From: Sialis fuliginosa
Lineage: Eukaryota; Arthropoda; Insecta; Megaloptera; Sialidae
Length of the DNA stretch: 64,000 nt
NCBI GenBank assembly: GCA_961205875.1
Contig: OY540813.1
Coordinates: forward strand, 14,293,001 to 14,357,000
Direction of reading: 5' to 3'
The notes under the pieces were generated by a model. That model had not been told where the DNA came from and made no database searches. It saw only the letters and a list, made by a program, of their open reading frames with translations. A program made the position numbers and the translations under genes. Below, piece by piece: positions 47,050 through 58,233 of the stretch. Each line of letters opens with the position of its first letter. Within the stretch, counting starts at the first letter, position 1.

Positions 47050-48586
47050 CGAGAGTCGCAGCCGAACGCTGAGTAAATTTTAGTATCTAAATATGGCGCG
47101 ATTAGAGGTTGGGACGTGAAGCGCTCAGGGCGGCTGGTGGAAGCAGGGCATTTTTAATATTACCAACCACCAGTACTTTATCATTGCGAAGGTATCAATA
47201 AAACATACTCTGAAAAAATGTGACGGCCAAATTTTGCAAAATGAAATGACCTCCAGTCACCAACTACAAATTAATTGTAAAAATCGAAGTTAAAAATATG
47301 AAATTTATTGACAGGTAAATCAATTATTATTAATCATATTAAAATTTTCATGGATGAAATATATATTAAAAAATCACCAACATAAAAATGTCTATATCGA
47401 TTACTTCAATTTTACATTCGGTTTGTTTGAATAATACAGCATTTAATTAGAAAATAAAAATTCCGAATACAGATCATGAGATGCGTATCGTAATTACCAA
47501 TCTATTCATTAGAGCAGATTTCAATAGAACGTGAGTTGCGTGGAATACTAAACACTGTAATTAAAGTTAACAAGTTTTACAACAGGAGTACTACCGATCT
47601 GTCTTTCAGGAAGTTATTTGTCAAATGTTTTTAATTTAACTTTTAATTGTTTATCACTTCAAATTAGCTATCTCGGTTTTAAATTTAAATTGTTTTAAAT
47701 TTAACGATATATTCTTTACTATGCATACTAACTTTAAAAGTTTTCGGTTTGTTGTTTTTTTATAAAATTTTGTATATTAAAGTATACATAAATAAAAATA
47801 CCAATCTCCAATAATAATATTTAAAAAAATATATTAAAAAACACAGATATACTTAGTGGAGTCTTATAGGTTATTACGAAAAAAATACAAATAATTAATT
47901 GCTCTAAAAGTTTTAATAATTATATTAATTCTCCAAAAATCAGTTAAGCTACATCCTAAATATTAAAAAAAAATTAAAATATTGAACAGAATAAATCTCT
48001 AAACTTGAATATTCTGAATTGGTGTATTTTTTAACCTTTTTATACATACATGAAAGTTATAATTAAATAACGTAATCATGAAAAAATCAAACTCCAGATT
48101 TCAATGAAATTACAGGTCTTAAAGTTTCATCTATATTTGTATACAGTACACAGTAGGACTCCTATAAGTTCTAAGCTACGGGACCGTAAATTTAAGAATT
48201 AGAAGATACAGGGTACCCCTTCCATCACAATACCGATCTAATGAAATGAGACGGAAATAGTTTTCTCTCTCACTCGCACACTTTGCTCAGAGCTATCAAA
48301 CATAACCCACGTGAATGATACTCTGGTGGTAAAATTGAAAAGTTATATGACAGTATATCATTTGTAAAGTATGGCGTCTTCAGAAAAAGATATTGACTAT
48401 ATTTGAGTTTTATTTGAATACTAATGCAAGTACCTATTTGATTACATATTGTTTTTTTTTTAAATATCGACTTTGTGTGACGAGTTGAATGCAGGAAATT
48501 TCACTAAAAAATTTAGATTTTTGATTTCGTTAAAAGTACGTTTATTGTATAGAAAATGACGTAAAAAGTTGTTTGTTTCAAACCGC
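47050..48586. other. GC-richer patch, then AT-rich stretch
   Basis: The patch at 47,050-47,270 is less AT-rich (GAGAGTCGCAGCCGAACGC, AAGCGCTCAGGGCGGCTGG). It shows an ATG in good context at about 47,093 that opens only an eight-codon frame. It may be an untranslated exon or regulatory block; no proof. 48,200-48,350 is also less AT-rich. The rest is AT-rich. Confidence 0.3.
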
Positions 48587-48998
48587 AGGTCTGTATCTCA
48601 AACCGTTCTCGAGATATAGCCTCTCAAAGTTTAAGTTTTTTCAAATTTTTGGAGAAACGGGTGGTCGGAATTAATTTTAGTTGACGGATTTGGAATCAGC
48701 GTGTCAAAATCTTTATAATGACATGTATAATACTTTAAAATCCGACAAAAAAAATTTGGTCAAAAATCGACATTTTTTTAAGGTAAACCCCTTTGAATTT
48801 TTTCGATTTTTCGCGAATTTTTTTTTTTTAGTTTTAAGGTATTATACATGTCATTGTATAGATTTTGACACATAGATTCCAAATCCGTCAACTAAAATCA
48901 ATTCCGACCACCCGTTCAAAAGTTAGGGCCATTTTTCTTCAAAATTTTGAAAAAACTTAAACTTTGAGAGACTATATCTCGAGAACGGTTTGATATAC
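48587..48998. mobile_element. Fold-back element with ~150-165-bp arms
   Basis: The left arm (about 48,589-48,737) and right arm (about 48,836-48,998) are inverted copies with few mismatches. They share CAAACCGTTCTCGAGATATA, CTCTCAAAGTTTAAGTTTTT, ACGGGTGGTCGGAATT and TGACATGTATAATAC. The right arm carries an extra ~20 bases (about 48,919-48,940). The loop is AT-rich. The frame at 48,681-48,875 runs through arm and loop and is not a gene. Confidence 0.75.
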
Positions 48999-49136
48999 AG
49001 ACAGCAAACCCTTTATAGTGCAAAAAATGCTGCGACTTATAGAAAAAAATTTAATATGGTCGTCACGCATTTTTGAATGATTTAGCAACCAATTTATTTA
49101 ATTCTGGACCGCTTAATATGGATTATGGATTGACCC

Positions 49137-49713
49137 CACTACCGGCTTTAGGGGAGGGCGAACCAGGGCGACCGCCCGGGGCCCCAGGCCAGGTGGGGCG
49201 GCGCACAATGAAGCATAAATCACTTTTTTGGTTCAAATCAGTGTAAAGGCTGTAATTTTTGAGTAAACTTTTTTTTTATCTTTAAATTTTTTGTCGATCA
49301 GTTAAACCCGATTAAGCAAAAAATATAGTTAAATATAAACAATGTTAATTTGTAAAAAAAAACGATTATTTGATAGCTGCTAACTAACAAATACTTATTC
49401 AGCAACCCAGAAAACCTTTAATAAGGTATTAGCTGAGATACTAACTAATAAACATATTAGTTGAGACATCAATTTTAATTTGTTCATAATAGGAAAAGGA
49501 GGTCTCGACGGTCTTAGGGCATTTGATAGTCTTAAAGTTAATGATGTAAGCTATATTTAAAAAAAAGTTTGAGTTTGTAGGATCGCGCCAAACTGAGATA
49601 TGAATTATTCAACTTATTTGTTATTTTATCAATTTTAATTGACATTTTTAGGGGGAGAGAGGGAGGAAAAATAAATCTCGCCCAGGGCGCCAGATTTGCT
49701 AAGGCCGGCACTG
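49137..49713 (-). mobile_element. hAT-like element family D, full-length (~577 bp)
   Basis: Ends: CACTACCGGCTTTAGGGGA at left; the right end reversed is CAGTGCCGGCCTTAGC. The 8-bp flanks ATTGACCC (49,129-49,136) and ATTGACCT (49,714-49,721) agree at 7 of 8 positions, as expected for hAT. Both ends are very GC-rich (for example GGCGACCGCCCGGGGCCCC) while the interior is AT-rich. A truncated relative is at 34,297-34,625. No transposase. Confidence 0.8.
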
Positions 49714-49721
49714 ATTGACCT

Positions 49722-51559
49722 GTTATTAATAATACGCATATAAGTATTTCTCATTTGACCTTAAAGCTTCATTTAAAGATATCATAAATAATTTGAGAAC
49801 AACGAGCAATCATCGAACAAAATAAAATATAATCTTAAATTTAATGAAATAAACTAATTTGGAGCGCTAGTAAACTCAAGTCAGGAACATGCATTAGCGT
49901 ATTCCGTACAAGTAAATATTCAGCTATCGCAAGTGCCATTAACCAGTAACCACAACAGAGAGCCCGTGACCTGTGTCTGGTAGATATTTATTGACTCATC
50001 ATGGCGTTAATTTCACCACGCCTTGAATAATATATTCGTCCTTTTCTGTGGGTTTCATTTGGATAATGATGATGATTGCCGGCGCTCAAAGAGCACGGAT
50101 ATTATCGAGAATATAGCACAGCATAGGCTTGCTGTACAATAATTAGATCAAATATCCTTTAATAGACAGGATAATACATTGTGTAACCGTCTTGTATAGT
50201 GCCTTGTCTGTATCTACATTCTGTTGACAGACTCATGTTATTGTTGATGGGTATTAATTAGGATAATTGGAAAATAAATTGCTTAATTAAGTGACTAACT
50301 CGAAACCTCTATCATTCACTGAAATATTATAATAATGATATTCGTTATGGAATAATATAATATACAATAATCATCACAGAAATTAAGTGGACAAAATATC
50401 CAATGTTTTTATATTTTTCGTTGAGTTATAAAAAAATATTTTTTTGCACATTTTGTAACAGTGCGTGAGGTTAAATAATTTTTTTAGAAAAAATCTGTTT
50501 GTGATTTTTTTGTGAGCTAATATAATTTAGATTTTGGCTAATACGGAGAGTAGGTATGGGTGTCCCGACGTCACAACTAATAACCCCTCCTCCATAATAT
50601 TTTCCCCGCCAGATCGAATGTAACTAATTACAACCCTTCATATGTGACAGGAGGTGAAATATTAAATTTTATCTTATTTTTATTTTTCTTTCATTATACA
50701 AAATCGTAAATATCTCGGCTCCTACAAAGAATACTTAATACATACGTCATAAATATACCTACAACAGCTATCTACTATGGAGTAATATCAATTATACATA
50801 TTTTCTAGTAAACAAACATGATACACATATTTTGATTAGTTTCTTGTAGTTTTTACAATCCGTTACGATGGATGTAATTTTCGTAGATAGAAATCTAGGA
50901 AACTTGTAAACGGGTAAATGTACATATATTTTAATGTTACAGCAGAGTTCCGTGGAATTGAATATAGAAGTTTACGTTATTCATAATATAAAGTTTAAAT
51001 TTTGAATTGCATGAAGTCTTAAAGCACAATTCATTAAAATCTAATTAATTAATGTACAACATTAGATATACATACGTAGTTGTAGGCAAATAGTATGCAT
51101 CAACTACATATAGCAGACGGAAACCATATTAGTCGGATTAGTTAATTGTTTAGTTCAAAGTAATTTACATATCAAAATTGCAAGCTAGTCTACAAAATAT
51201 TTAAATAATAATAATTCCGTTAGTTAATTTATAATTTATAATTTATAAATTGCTAGTAATGTAATTTATGAAAATATTAAACTGAATATGCATATATTTA
51301 GATTTTTAAACATATATATAATTTTGTATTTTAATTTTAAAAAAGACTCTTTATTAAATTGTTATGAAAATATTTTCCTCAAATGGAATACATTAGATTT
51401 AGCCTAACAGGGAATGTTTCCACTTATGCAGAAATATTTTACAATTTAGATGATACAAATAACATATTCTTAAATTAGTTAAAATATGGCAGTATGATTT
51501 TTTTTTAAATAGATACAATTGAGATTGGAGTGTAAAAAATAAAAAATACTGAAAATATA
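49722..51559. other. Non-coding stretch with a less AT-rich block
   Basis: 49,860-50,130 is less AT-rich and non-repetitive, with a TTGACTCATC motif and a GATGATGATGATT tract; it may be regulatory. The remainder is AT-rich with no gene seen. Confidence 0.35.
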
Positions 51560-52060
51560 TAATAAGCACCGACTTCAAAAACTATTTTTAGTTATTATTT
51601 ATTTTTAAGTGTTTTTTGCATATTTTTTTTTAAGTCGGTTTTATTTTTTCAAATTTTTTTTCCCTTATGAGTGGCGTATCCAGTAATTATTAATCAATAA
51701 TTACAACAGTAAAGAGCAAAAAACGTCAACCAGGGGAAATTGTTGTTTTAAAAGAGTGGAAGCGAAAAAAAAAGATATTGAGATATTATGTGGATATTAA
51801 ATTTCCTAAAAGAATATACTATATTTTAATAAATATATGGGTAGGGCCTGTAATGAGAACTTTGCCAAGGGCCATATTTTTCCTTAGTCCGTCGCTGGGT
51901 GTATCTCAATGGTCAGATTCTGATGAAATATATAGGATCGCCTGGAGAATATACTCTTTCGAACAAAAAAAATCATCCAAATCGGTGTATATTTGTCGGA
52001 GTTATGCCCAAATATACATAAAAATATATATATAATGTATTGTCGAATTGAGAACTTCTT
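51560..52060 (-). repeat. ACCGACTTC repeat, reversed copy
   Basis: It begins with ACCGACTTCAAAAAC and a later TTTAAGTCGGTTTTA, and ends at about 52,035-52,060 with TGTCGAATTGAGAACTTCTT, the reverse of the GAGGTTCTCAATT end of the 9.6 kb copy. In between is an element-like phrase (ATCCAAATCGGTGTATATTT). The 85-residue plus-strand frame here (51,778-52,035) is element sequence. Confidence 0.5.
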
Positions 52061-53041
52061 TTTCTAGTTCAATGCTATTTTCACAAATATATTTAACTTT
52101 TAGTATGTCAAAACGAGTTTTTTTTACAGTTTCATTGCTGTTTTTTATCAAAAAAATTTTATGATATGTACATCTATTGTTTTATGCGCGAAGTAGGGAC
52201 TGTAACTTTTATCACCTAATAAAACATTATAGCATCGGTTTTGAATCGAAATCGGCAAAATACCTAAGACCTTCCCTTATAAGTTAAGTGTATCATTTGA
52301 TTCGATACATTCAATATAATTCTGTTCAATTAAGTTTACATTTCTCGTTTATATTAATAAATAAGTAAACCAACTAGAGCTTTCATATAAGTTATTATTA
52401 CTTCTAATATCATCAACACAATTTGTTTTAATCACCTCTAAGAAAAACGCATTCGGGTAGAAAAAAACTTCCAAAGGAAAAATTATATACGAGTTGAGTT
52501 AATAAGCTTCCCTCAACAAAAACATCACAAGAAACTTATAACAAAACTTTCTCATATACGATGCCATTAACATGTTTTTCTACTGTTCTGACTAATGTGT
52601 AAACAACGAAAGTATCCTAATGTGTAAACCCAATCTCTAGCTGTCGGTCTTTGGACCAAACTGTTTGTTCAATACTGAAAGAAAATCATCACTCCGAGGA
52701 TTAATATATAATCTGATTATTTTACGTGTTATCCAAAAAGTAGAAATAAATTTCAATAATTCAGAACTCATCGATTTTAGTTTTATTTTTTCAGAACGTC
52801 GCATCGTAGAAGCTTTAAAGAGGGGTATTATATTTATTAAGGCACAGAAATAGATTATTTATGGATGGGAATAAATTAAATGCGCACTATTTTCAATGAA
52901 ATAAGAAATTGCGAAGAACATCAAATAAACTATTCTAGCAGTTAATAAACTATTATAGCATTTGTAAACAATATTGAACAGTATTTTTTGTGTTTTAGCA
53001 ATAGTTAATATAAACTAAGAAAATACCTTTTGTTCATTAAA
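52061..53041. other. AT-rich non-coding stretch
   Basis: No gene or clear repeat recognised. Confidence 0.4.
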
Positions 53042-53051
53042 GAAATAAAAT

Positions 53052-53190
53052 ATGGAACATCCCCCCAAAATTAAAAGTTATCAAAATAAAGCAAATTCAA
53101 TAATACAATTATTTTATTTTATTTGGGAGGGGGAGGGGTAATGGAACATCCCCCTCGAAAAAAAATGTTATAAAATTAAAGCAAATTAAA
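53052..53190. repeat. Direct duplication of ATGGAACATCCCCC unit
   Basis: ATGGAACATCCCCC followed by AAAATTAAAAGTTAT and AAAGCAAATT occurs at about 53,052-53,100 and again at about 53,140-53,190, the second with small differences. Between them is a GGGAGGGGGAGGGG tract. Confidence 0.6.
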
Positions 53191-53199
53191 TTATAAAAT

Positions 53200-53365
53200 A
53201 ATAATGAACGCAAACATTATTGCACAAAACAAAATTTTATTGCTCAAAACGGACAGTGTTATTGCTCAGAAAAGTTATTTTTAATGTCACACTTTATGTA
53301 TAATGCTCAGAATTGAAAATGTTATTGCTCAAATGCAATATATTTAATGCTCAAAGTATGTAAAA
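53200..53365. repeat. Degenerate ~21-bp minisatellite, 7-8 units
   Basis: The core ATTGCTCARAA recurs at about 53,218, 53,239, 53,261, 53,283 (degraded), 53,303, 53,323 and 53,345, a spacing of 20-22 bases. The unit is not a multiple of three throughout, so a coding repeat is unlikely. Confidence 0.65.
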
Positions 53366-53967
53366 TATTACGCGCTTAAATACTTACCTTTATGTATGTA
53401 CAATAATGTACATATGTATTTAAAAAAAAACTTGAGTTTGGATGTTTTTTATCATGTATTAATTTTCATGTTATTTTTAAATATAGATTTAAAAAAGGAA
53501 TATTTTAAAATCTACAGCATTCAAATCTGAACCGGGTGTAATGTTTCCAAGGTGACTATTCACACGATTATATCTTTTGTATTCATCTGAAATGAAAAAC
53601 CAAATATTTTTCAATCATAAAGGTTGTCGCTATATCTCGTTTTTGAATCATTTAAATAAACGAACATAAAAAATGATAATCCGGAAAACAAAAAAAGTTT
53701 ATTTTTAACCAAAAAAGCAGAATGTTCTTAATTCAACCCATATCTTTTTATTAATATTTTTTGGTGATGCTCATGCATAATTTCTTACGGCGTTAACCCA
53801 TTTAGATATTTTTTATTTGTTTGAAAGATGATAGGGGAGAGTGAAATAATCGCAAATTCAGTAGTGTGAAAAATTAACTGGTTTAAATGTATGTAAAAAA
53901 TTGAAAATTTTAATTTTAGTAAAAAAGAGATTGTATAGTACCAATAAATCTGTTCTGTAGTATAGAC
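53366..53967. other. AT-rich non-coding stretch
   Basis: No gene supported. The minus-strand frame at 53,785-54,201 (138 codons from a GTG) overlaps a hAT-like fragment and an AT-rich tract and has no known domain. Confidence 0.35.
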
Positions 53968-54200
53968 CAGGGATGGACAACCTTTTATATAACACGGGCC
54001 AGAATAAGATTTACGTTTTGTCCGCGGGACATGCACATTTTTTTTTATGTATTTTTTTTTCATTCTGAAAATATAATATATAAAGAAAGATATTTTTATG
54101 ATAAAAAAAATGAAAAAAAAATTGAATGTAGAGCCTACTTTTTTAGCACATTCAGACACAAAGGTTTTCTCCGATTTTGAAATGCATGCAAGCGAAGCCA
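53968..54200 (+). mobile_element. hAT-like fragment, one tip only
   Basis: CAGGGATGGACAACCTTTTA then CACGGGCCAGAATAAG and TCCGCGGGACATGC matches the style of hAT ends (CAGGGRTGGNCAACCTTTT...GGGCC). The opposite tip was not found, so the right limit is a guess. Confidence 0.5.
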
Positions 54201-56568
54201 CAGGGAAATTCTAGTTAATAAATAAAACTCAAATACCTGTGTAAATGCATTAAATTACATTTGATTTTATTGAAGGGCTGGTGTTTTGTTTGATTAAACA
54301 CGTTTAAACATTATATTTGTTAAATAATAATATCACAAAATCAATTAGTTTGTTAAGGGTAATGCAATCAATTTGAAACATTACAATTAATATTTAATAA
54401 CAATAACGGTAACAATCGAGTTACGTAAATAATTAAAACAGCGCAAGACTGCTGCCATCTTAACAAAAATGAAATTATGCTGTTTTGAGTTTGAAACATA
54501 GCAAACAAACTACAAAGTGTAAAATATTCCAGGCGTTGGGACTGTTCACGTCAGTTTGGATATTTTAATTAACTAATTAGTCTAATGGCAATTTAGATAA
54601 AAGTCTGAGTTGAAAGACTTAGTGTTCGCATGCACATCAAAGTAGTAATTGTAATGTTGCTTATGAGCATGGAAAGTTTAAGATGAAATATTAACCATGT
54701 ACAAAATATAAGAAATATTATTATTGAATTATAGTTATATTATAATACTCATTAAATAAATTAAGGTTAAATTAAAAAGTATATAACTATTGTATATTAA
54801 AAACAATTGTCTCTATAAATAAATTAAAAAACGCATTATAAAGTTTGAAACCTCTGCTTTCCAATTTTGTAAATTGCAATTATATATATTTCCCAGAGGA
54901 TTATGAAATGAAAAATGCATTTTTTTATTTTATGGTAGTTCACAGGGTAACATTTTTTTTTAAACTCATGCAATGAGTTTATAAAAAATGCATTATTGGC
55001 TTGATTTATAATCTTATTACTTACAATTAGCAAGAAATGTATAAAAATTTTATCTACAAAAAGCAATAAAAAGAAGAGATCGAATATATAAATAACTTTT
55101 TTTTTAAATCTATACATACCTATTTTATTGTTACGAGTATTACAGAACTCTTCATTGTTTAAATAAGTGTATTTGTAATGAAAATTTTCTGAATTGAAAT
55201 TTTAGTAAATAATTGAGAGATAAAAAAAAACTTGTTTATAATTAAAAGACAAAAAAAGGTAATTGAAATATTCCTGTGACATTTTTTTCCTATTTAAAGA
55301 CCTAAAAAAAGTCAGCAAAAAATTTTCTTAGGGGGTCCACTAACAATTCCAATCTATATACAGTAATATGCACATATACATATATACATAATACAATCAA
55401 AATCAAAAATAAAGCAGTAATTAAAATTATAACATATATTTGTAAAGTTATTTCCATTTCAATCAGAACTCACTCTGGTGCTACTTCTTTATGATAATAT
55501 CCCTAAATAACCGGAAATGTTTATCGATCGACTGATGTATCAATACAACTGATTGTTTCGCCGGTTAAATCCAAAATCTGAAATACATTGACCGCAAATA
55601 ACTGAAATTACAACTGAAATTCCTCGATTTCAAATATACATACATATATGTTATATGTATAATACAAGATATGGTTGGTTAAGTGCAACCCATAAATTGA
55701 CAAATTAAACATTTTAATGATGTACCGCACAAAATACCAAATAGGGATATGTTTTTTTTTTTTTTTTTAAGTTTTGTACAGTATGTTATTAAATTCACTA
55801 TAAACTTGTTCAGACTTGTATTATTACCTATACGAAATAATGAATTAATAAAATAAAGCGATAATCCGCTTTTTCCCTGTACATGTGGGATAAAACAGAA
55901 TCTAAATCACTATTGTCATCAATAAACAGGTAGAGCTAATTTAATGTGTTATGTTTACTTCTTAATGTTTGCTGTAAAAGTTATATGAAATAGAAAGTAA
56001 AAAATATATATATTTCAAAAATTAACAATAATAGTAAAAACATTTTATATTTTCACCACATTCTGCCCCACTTCGAATAAACTGTACTATGTCCTGTACC
56101 AATATGAACAGGGGCAATATATTCAAAAAACAGACGTACGAAATAAATCATTGGAAAATTAACATTTCCCAATTATAATTTCAGTTAAAAGCTCTATTAT
56201 ACATCAAAATTCACTATCCGCACTTCAACGATTAAGCCGATGAAAACAGATAAACTTTATACCACCAACTTGTTAGATAAGATTACCTATGCTATGACTC
56301 TTCAACAAATATTGCTGTCAGTACTTTAACAATAGCTGTAAGTTTCTCCTCTCATAGGAATATTCAAACTGAGGTTAGTTACAGCTTGACTAACTAGATA
56401 GAAGCACTTTAATAGCATTCAGAAATTATTTTCGATTACGCACTAATCCTAGAATCCCACTTACCTCATCTTATAAATTCTATACTCTATTTAAATAAAT
56501 AAATTTTATTTAACTCACATGATACAAAAATTTGTTATTACAATAAAAACGTTGATATATATCTAGAC
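54201..56568. other. AT-rich non-coding stretch
   Basis: No gene supported. A 93-codon minus-strand frame (54,836-55,117) is a chance product of AT-rich sequence with no motif. A long T run is at about 55,752-55,769. A TATCTAGAC target sequence borders the next element. Confidence 0.4.
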
Positions 56569-56604
56569 TAGAGTTGGGCGCGGGTCGTGAATTTATCGGG
56601 TCAT

Positions 56605-56628
56605 GTTGGGTCACGGCCGTGACCCAAC
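56605..56628. repeat. Perfect 24-bp palindrome near hAT tip
   Basis: GTTGGGTCACGG is followed directly by its exact reverse complement, with no loop, 36 bases in from the element's left end. It could be a protein-binding site within the subterminal repeats. Confidence 0.85.
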
Positions 56629-57215
56629 GTAAGCGTGAGCTATTTTCAAAAATTGAATCGTGAGCGTGCGTGATCATGAGTCTAAGTAAAACAACCATGC
56701 GTGAGTACATTTTTGTCGTGCGTGAGTCCTTAAGTATATTTCGAGGGTACATTTTTAATAAACTTTTTTTTTTCTAATATCTAAACCAATAATGCGTTTT
56801 AAAACGAACTTTTACATTAAAAAATATGGTAGAAAAAATAAATATCATTTTAAGAAGAAGCACTTTCACATGGTCAGTATTGCCAACTTTACCAAAAAAC
56901 TCCAGATTTAAAAATGCATTGTTTCTTTATTTTCATGCTATTACTTGCACGTTGCAGTTTAGAAGAAATTGATACGATTCGAGTATATTGTGAGAGAGAG
57001 AGATGATGTTTTTATTGTTATTTTATTTAAAACAATAATAATAGTGTATAATACAATTTATACAACTGGATATCGTGTATTAATATCTCGTAGTTAAGGT
57101 GTTGTCTGCATCTTCAGTTTGGAGGGATATAGATTGGCGTGGTGGACTGCGTTGGCGTCCAAGATGCGGTTGAGATGGCGACGGCGAGGCGTCGCGTAGA
57201 GGGGTCACAAGGGAG

Positions 57216-57331
57216 GTGACCGCGACAGCCTGGGTGGCATGAGCGACGGCGGGGGCGTTAGAGTTGTGGGTCACGACGTATGTAGGTGACCGCGAAGCCT
57301 GGGTGGCGTGAGCGACGGCGGGGGCGTCGGC
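57216..57331. repeat. ~46-bp direct repeat, 70-bp period, in GC island
   Basis: GTGACCGCGA(CA/A)GCCTGGGT followed by GGC(A/G)TGAGCGACGGCG and GGGGCGT starts at 57,216 and at 57,286. Confidence 0.8.
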
Positions 57332-57354
57332 GTGGTGAGCGGATAAGGACGCGA

Positions 57355-57512
57355 CGTTCGAGGGCGGATCTGGAGGTAGCGTCCGGGACGAATCGGGCTG
57401 GCGACGTGTCCTGGACAGACCGGGCAGGTGGTGTCCGTGGGTGGATCGTCGGCGGGTGCGACGGTGTGCGAGCCTGGAGGCGATATCCGAGGGCGGACCT
57501 GCAGATAGCGTC
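57355..57512. repeat. ~26-bp direct repeat in GC island
   Basis: GAGGGCGGAYCTGSAGRTAG followed by CGTCCG occurs near 57,359 and near 57,488. With the 70-bp-period repeat it shows the island grew by local duplication. Confidence 0.7.
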
Positions 57513-58233
57513 CGAGGGCGGCGGTGCGGGCGTCGGCGTCGTAAGAGACGGCAAGAGCAGACCTGGCGGTGACTTCCGTGAGCGGCGTAGCCTGGTGTCG
57601 GAAACCCACCAGGGAAGTTTTATGGATATGATTGTCGATCGAGACCTCCCGAGGGAGTTCTGCTTTGTTTTCAAAATACGTCCAGTTTTTATACCAATAT
57701 TTCGTGGCTTCTCAAGAGCGTGCAGGGTGCAGGGGTTGTACGGCTGGTGACGTCACGATCGGTGTACGTACTGGTTCCAGGAAAGAGAAATCACCAGCTC
57801 TGCTCAAGGTTGACAGAAAGGGGCTGTGTTTGTGCATTCCCAATATCCTTTTACACAACACGTGCATACATCTGCGTAGGTCAAGTGATCGTTAGGATTT
57901 TTTTTTATGATAGTACAATGTACAAAAATGCATCCGATTTTTGAAATACTAAATATTTTATACAGAGGCGTATCAAAATAATACAAATATAAAATAGGTA
58001 TACACATATTATAATGCACGAAAAGAACGTTAATTTTCATCATTTCAAAATTTAATTTATATCAATTATATTAAATCGTGTTACGAGCGTGATCCGTCGT
58101 GCGTGATCGAGCGTGAGTAAAAATATAGGATTCGTGAGCGTGCGTGATGTGAATTTTTTTCTTTAACCGTGAGTGAGCGGGCGTGGCTAAAAATATTTTG
58201 TAATTTACTCACGCACCCAATTCTAATCTTAAC

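Larger units (their letters stand above)
57011..57693 (-). promoter_or_regulatory. Candidate minus-strand transcription unit in GC island
   Basis: Read on the minus strand there is a TATAAAAA box at 57,693-57,686, a possible start near 57,660, a GC-rich body and AATAAA signals at 57,027-57,022 and 57,016-57,011. This order fits a short gene, a captured gene end or a solo LTR. Three frames in different phases (57,258-57,674, 57,271-57,609, 57,080-57,274) are rich in Pro, Arg, Ser and Thr. None begins with ATG, and no domain is recognisable, so I do not annotate a protein. Confidence 0.35.
56569..58225. mobile_element. hAT-like element carrying a GC-rich island (~1.66 kb)
   Basis: The left tip TAGAGTTGGGCGCG and the right tip (reversed TAGAATTGGGTGCG) are inverted repeats. 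The flanks ATCTAGAC (56,561-56,568) and ATCTTAAC (58,226-58,233) match at 6 of 8 positions. Both subterminal zones carry many GTGAGCGTGCGTGA-type repeats, the usual hAT transposase-binding layout. There is no transposase; the interior holds a GC-rich island (57,080-57,900) foreign to the AT-rich surroundings. Confidence 0.75.

Noticed and set aside
49225-49245. GGTTCAAATC, a tRNA B-box-like motif
   Set aside because: No A box or cloverleaf upstream; it lies inside the hAT family D element.
53785-54201. 138-codon minus-strand frame
   Set aside because: It begins at GTG, crosses a hAT-like tip and AT-rich tracts, and its Phe/Ile/Lys-rich product looks like translated AT-rich DNA.
54836-55117. 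93-codon minus-strand frame with hydrophobic stretches
   Set aside because: Codons are almost all AT-rich; the hydrophobic look is what AT-rich DNA gives, and there is no other gene signal.
57258-57674. 138-codon minus-strand Pro/Arg-rich frame in the GC island
   Set aside because: It starts at TTG, upstream of the likely transcription start. Two other frames are equally open across the same GC-rich sequence, as expected from scarcity of stop codons at high GC.
57286-57750. 154-codon plus-strand frame in the GC island
   Set aside because: It is open mainly because of high GC and direct repeats, has no recognisable domain, and runs opposite to the TATA/poly(A) order.
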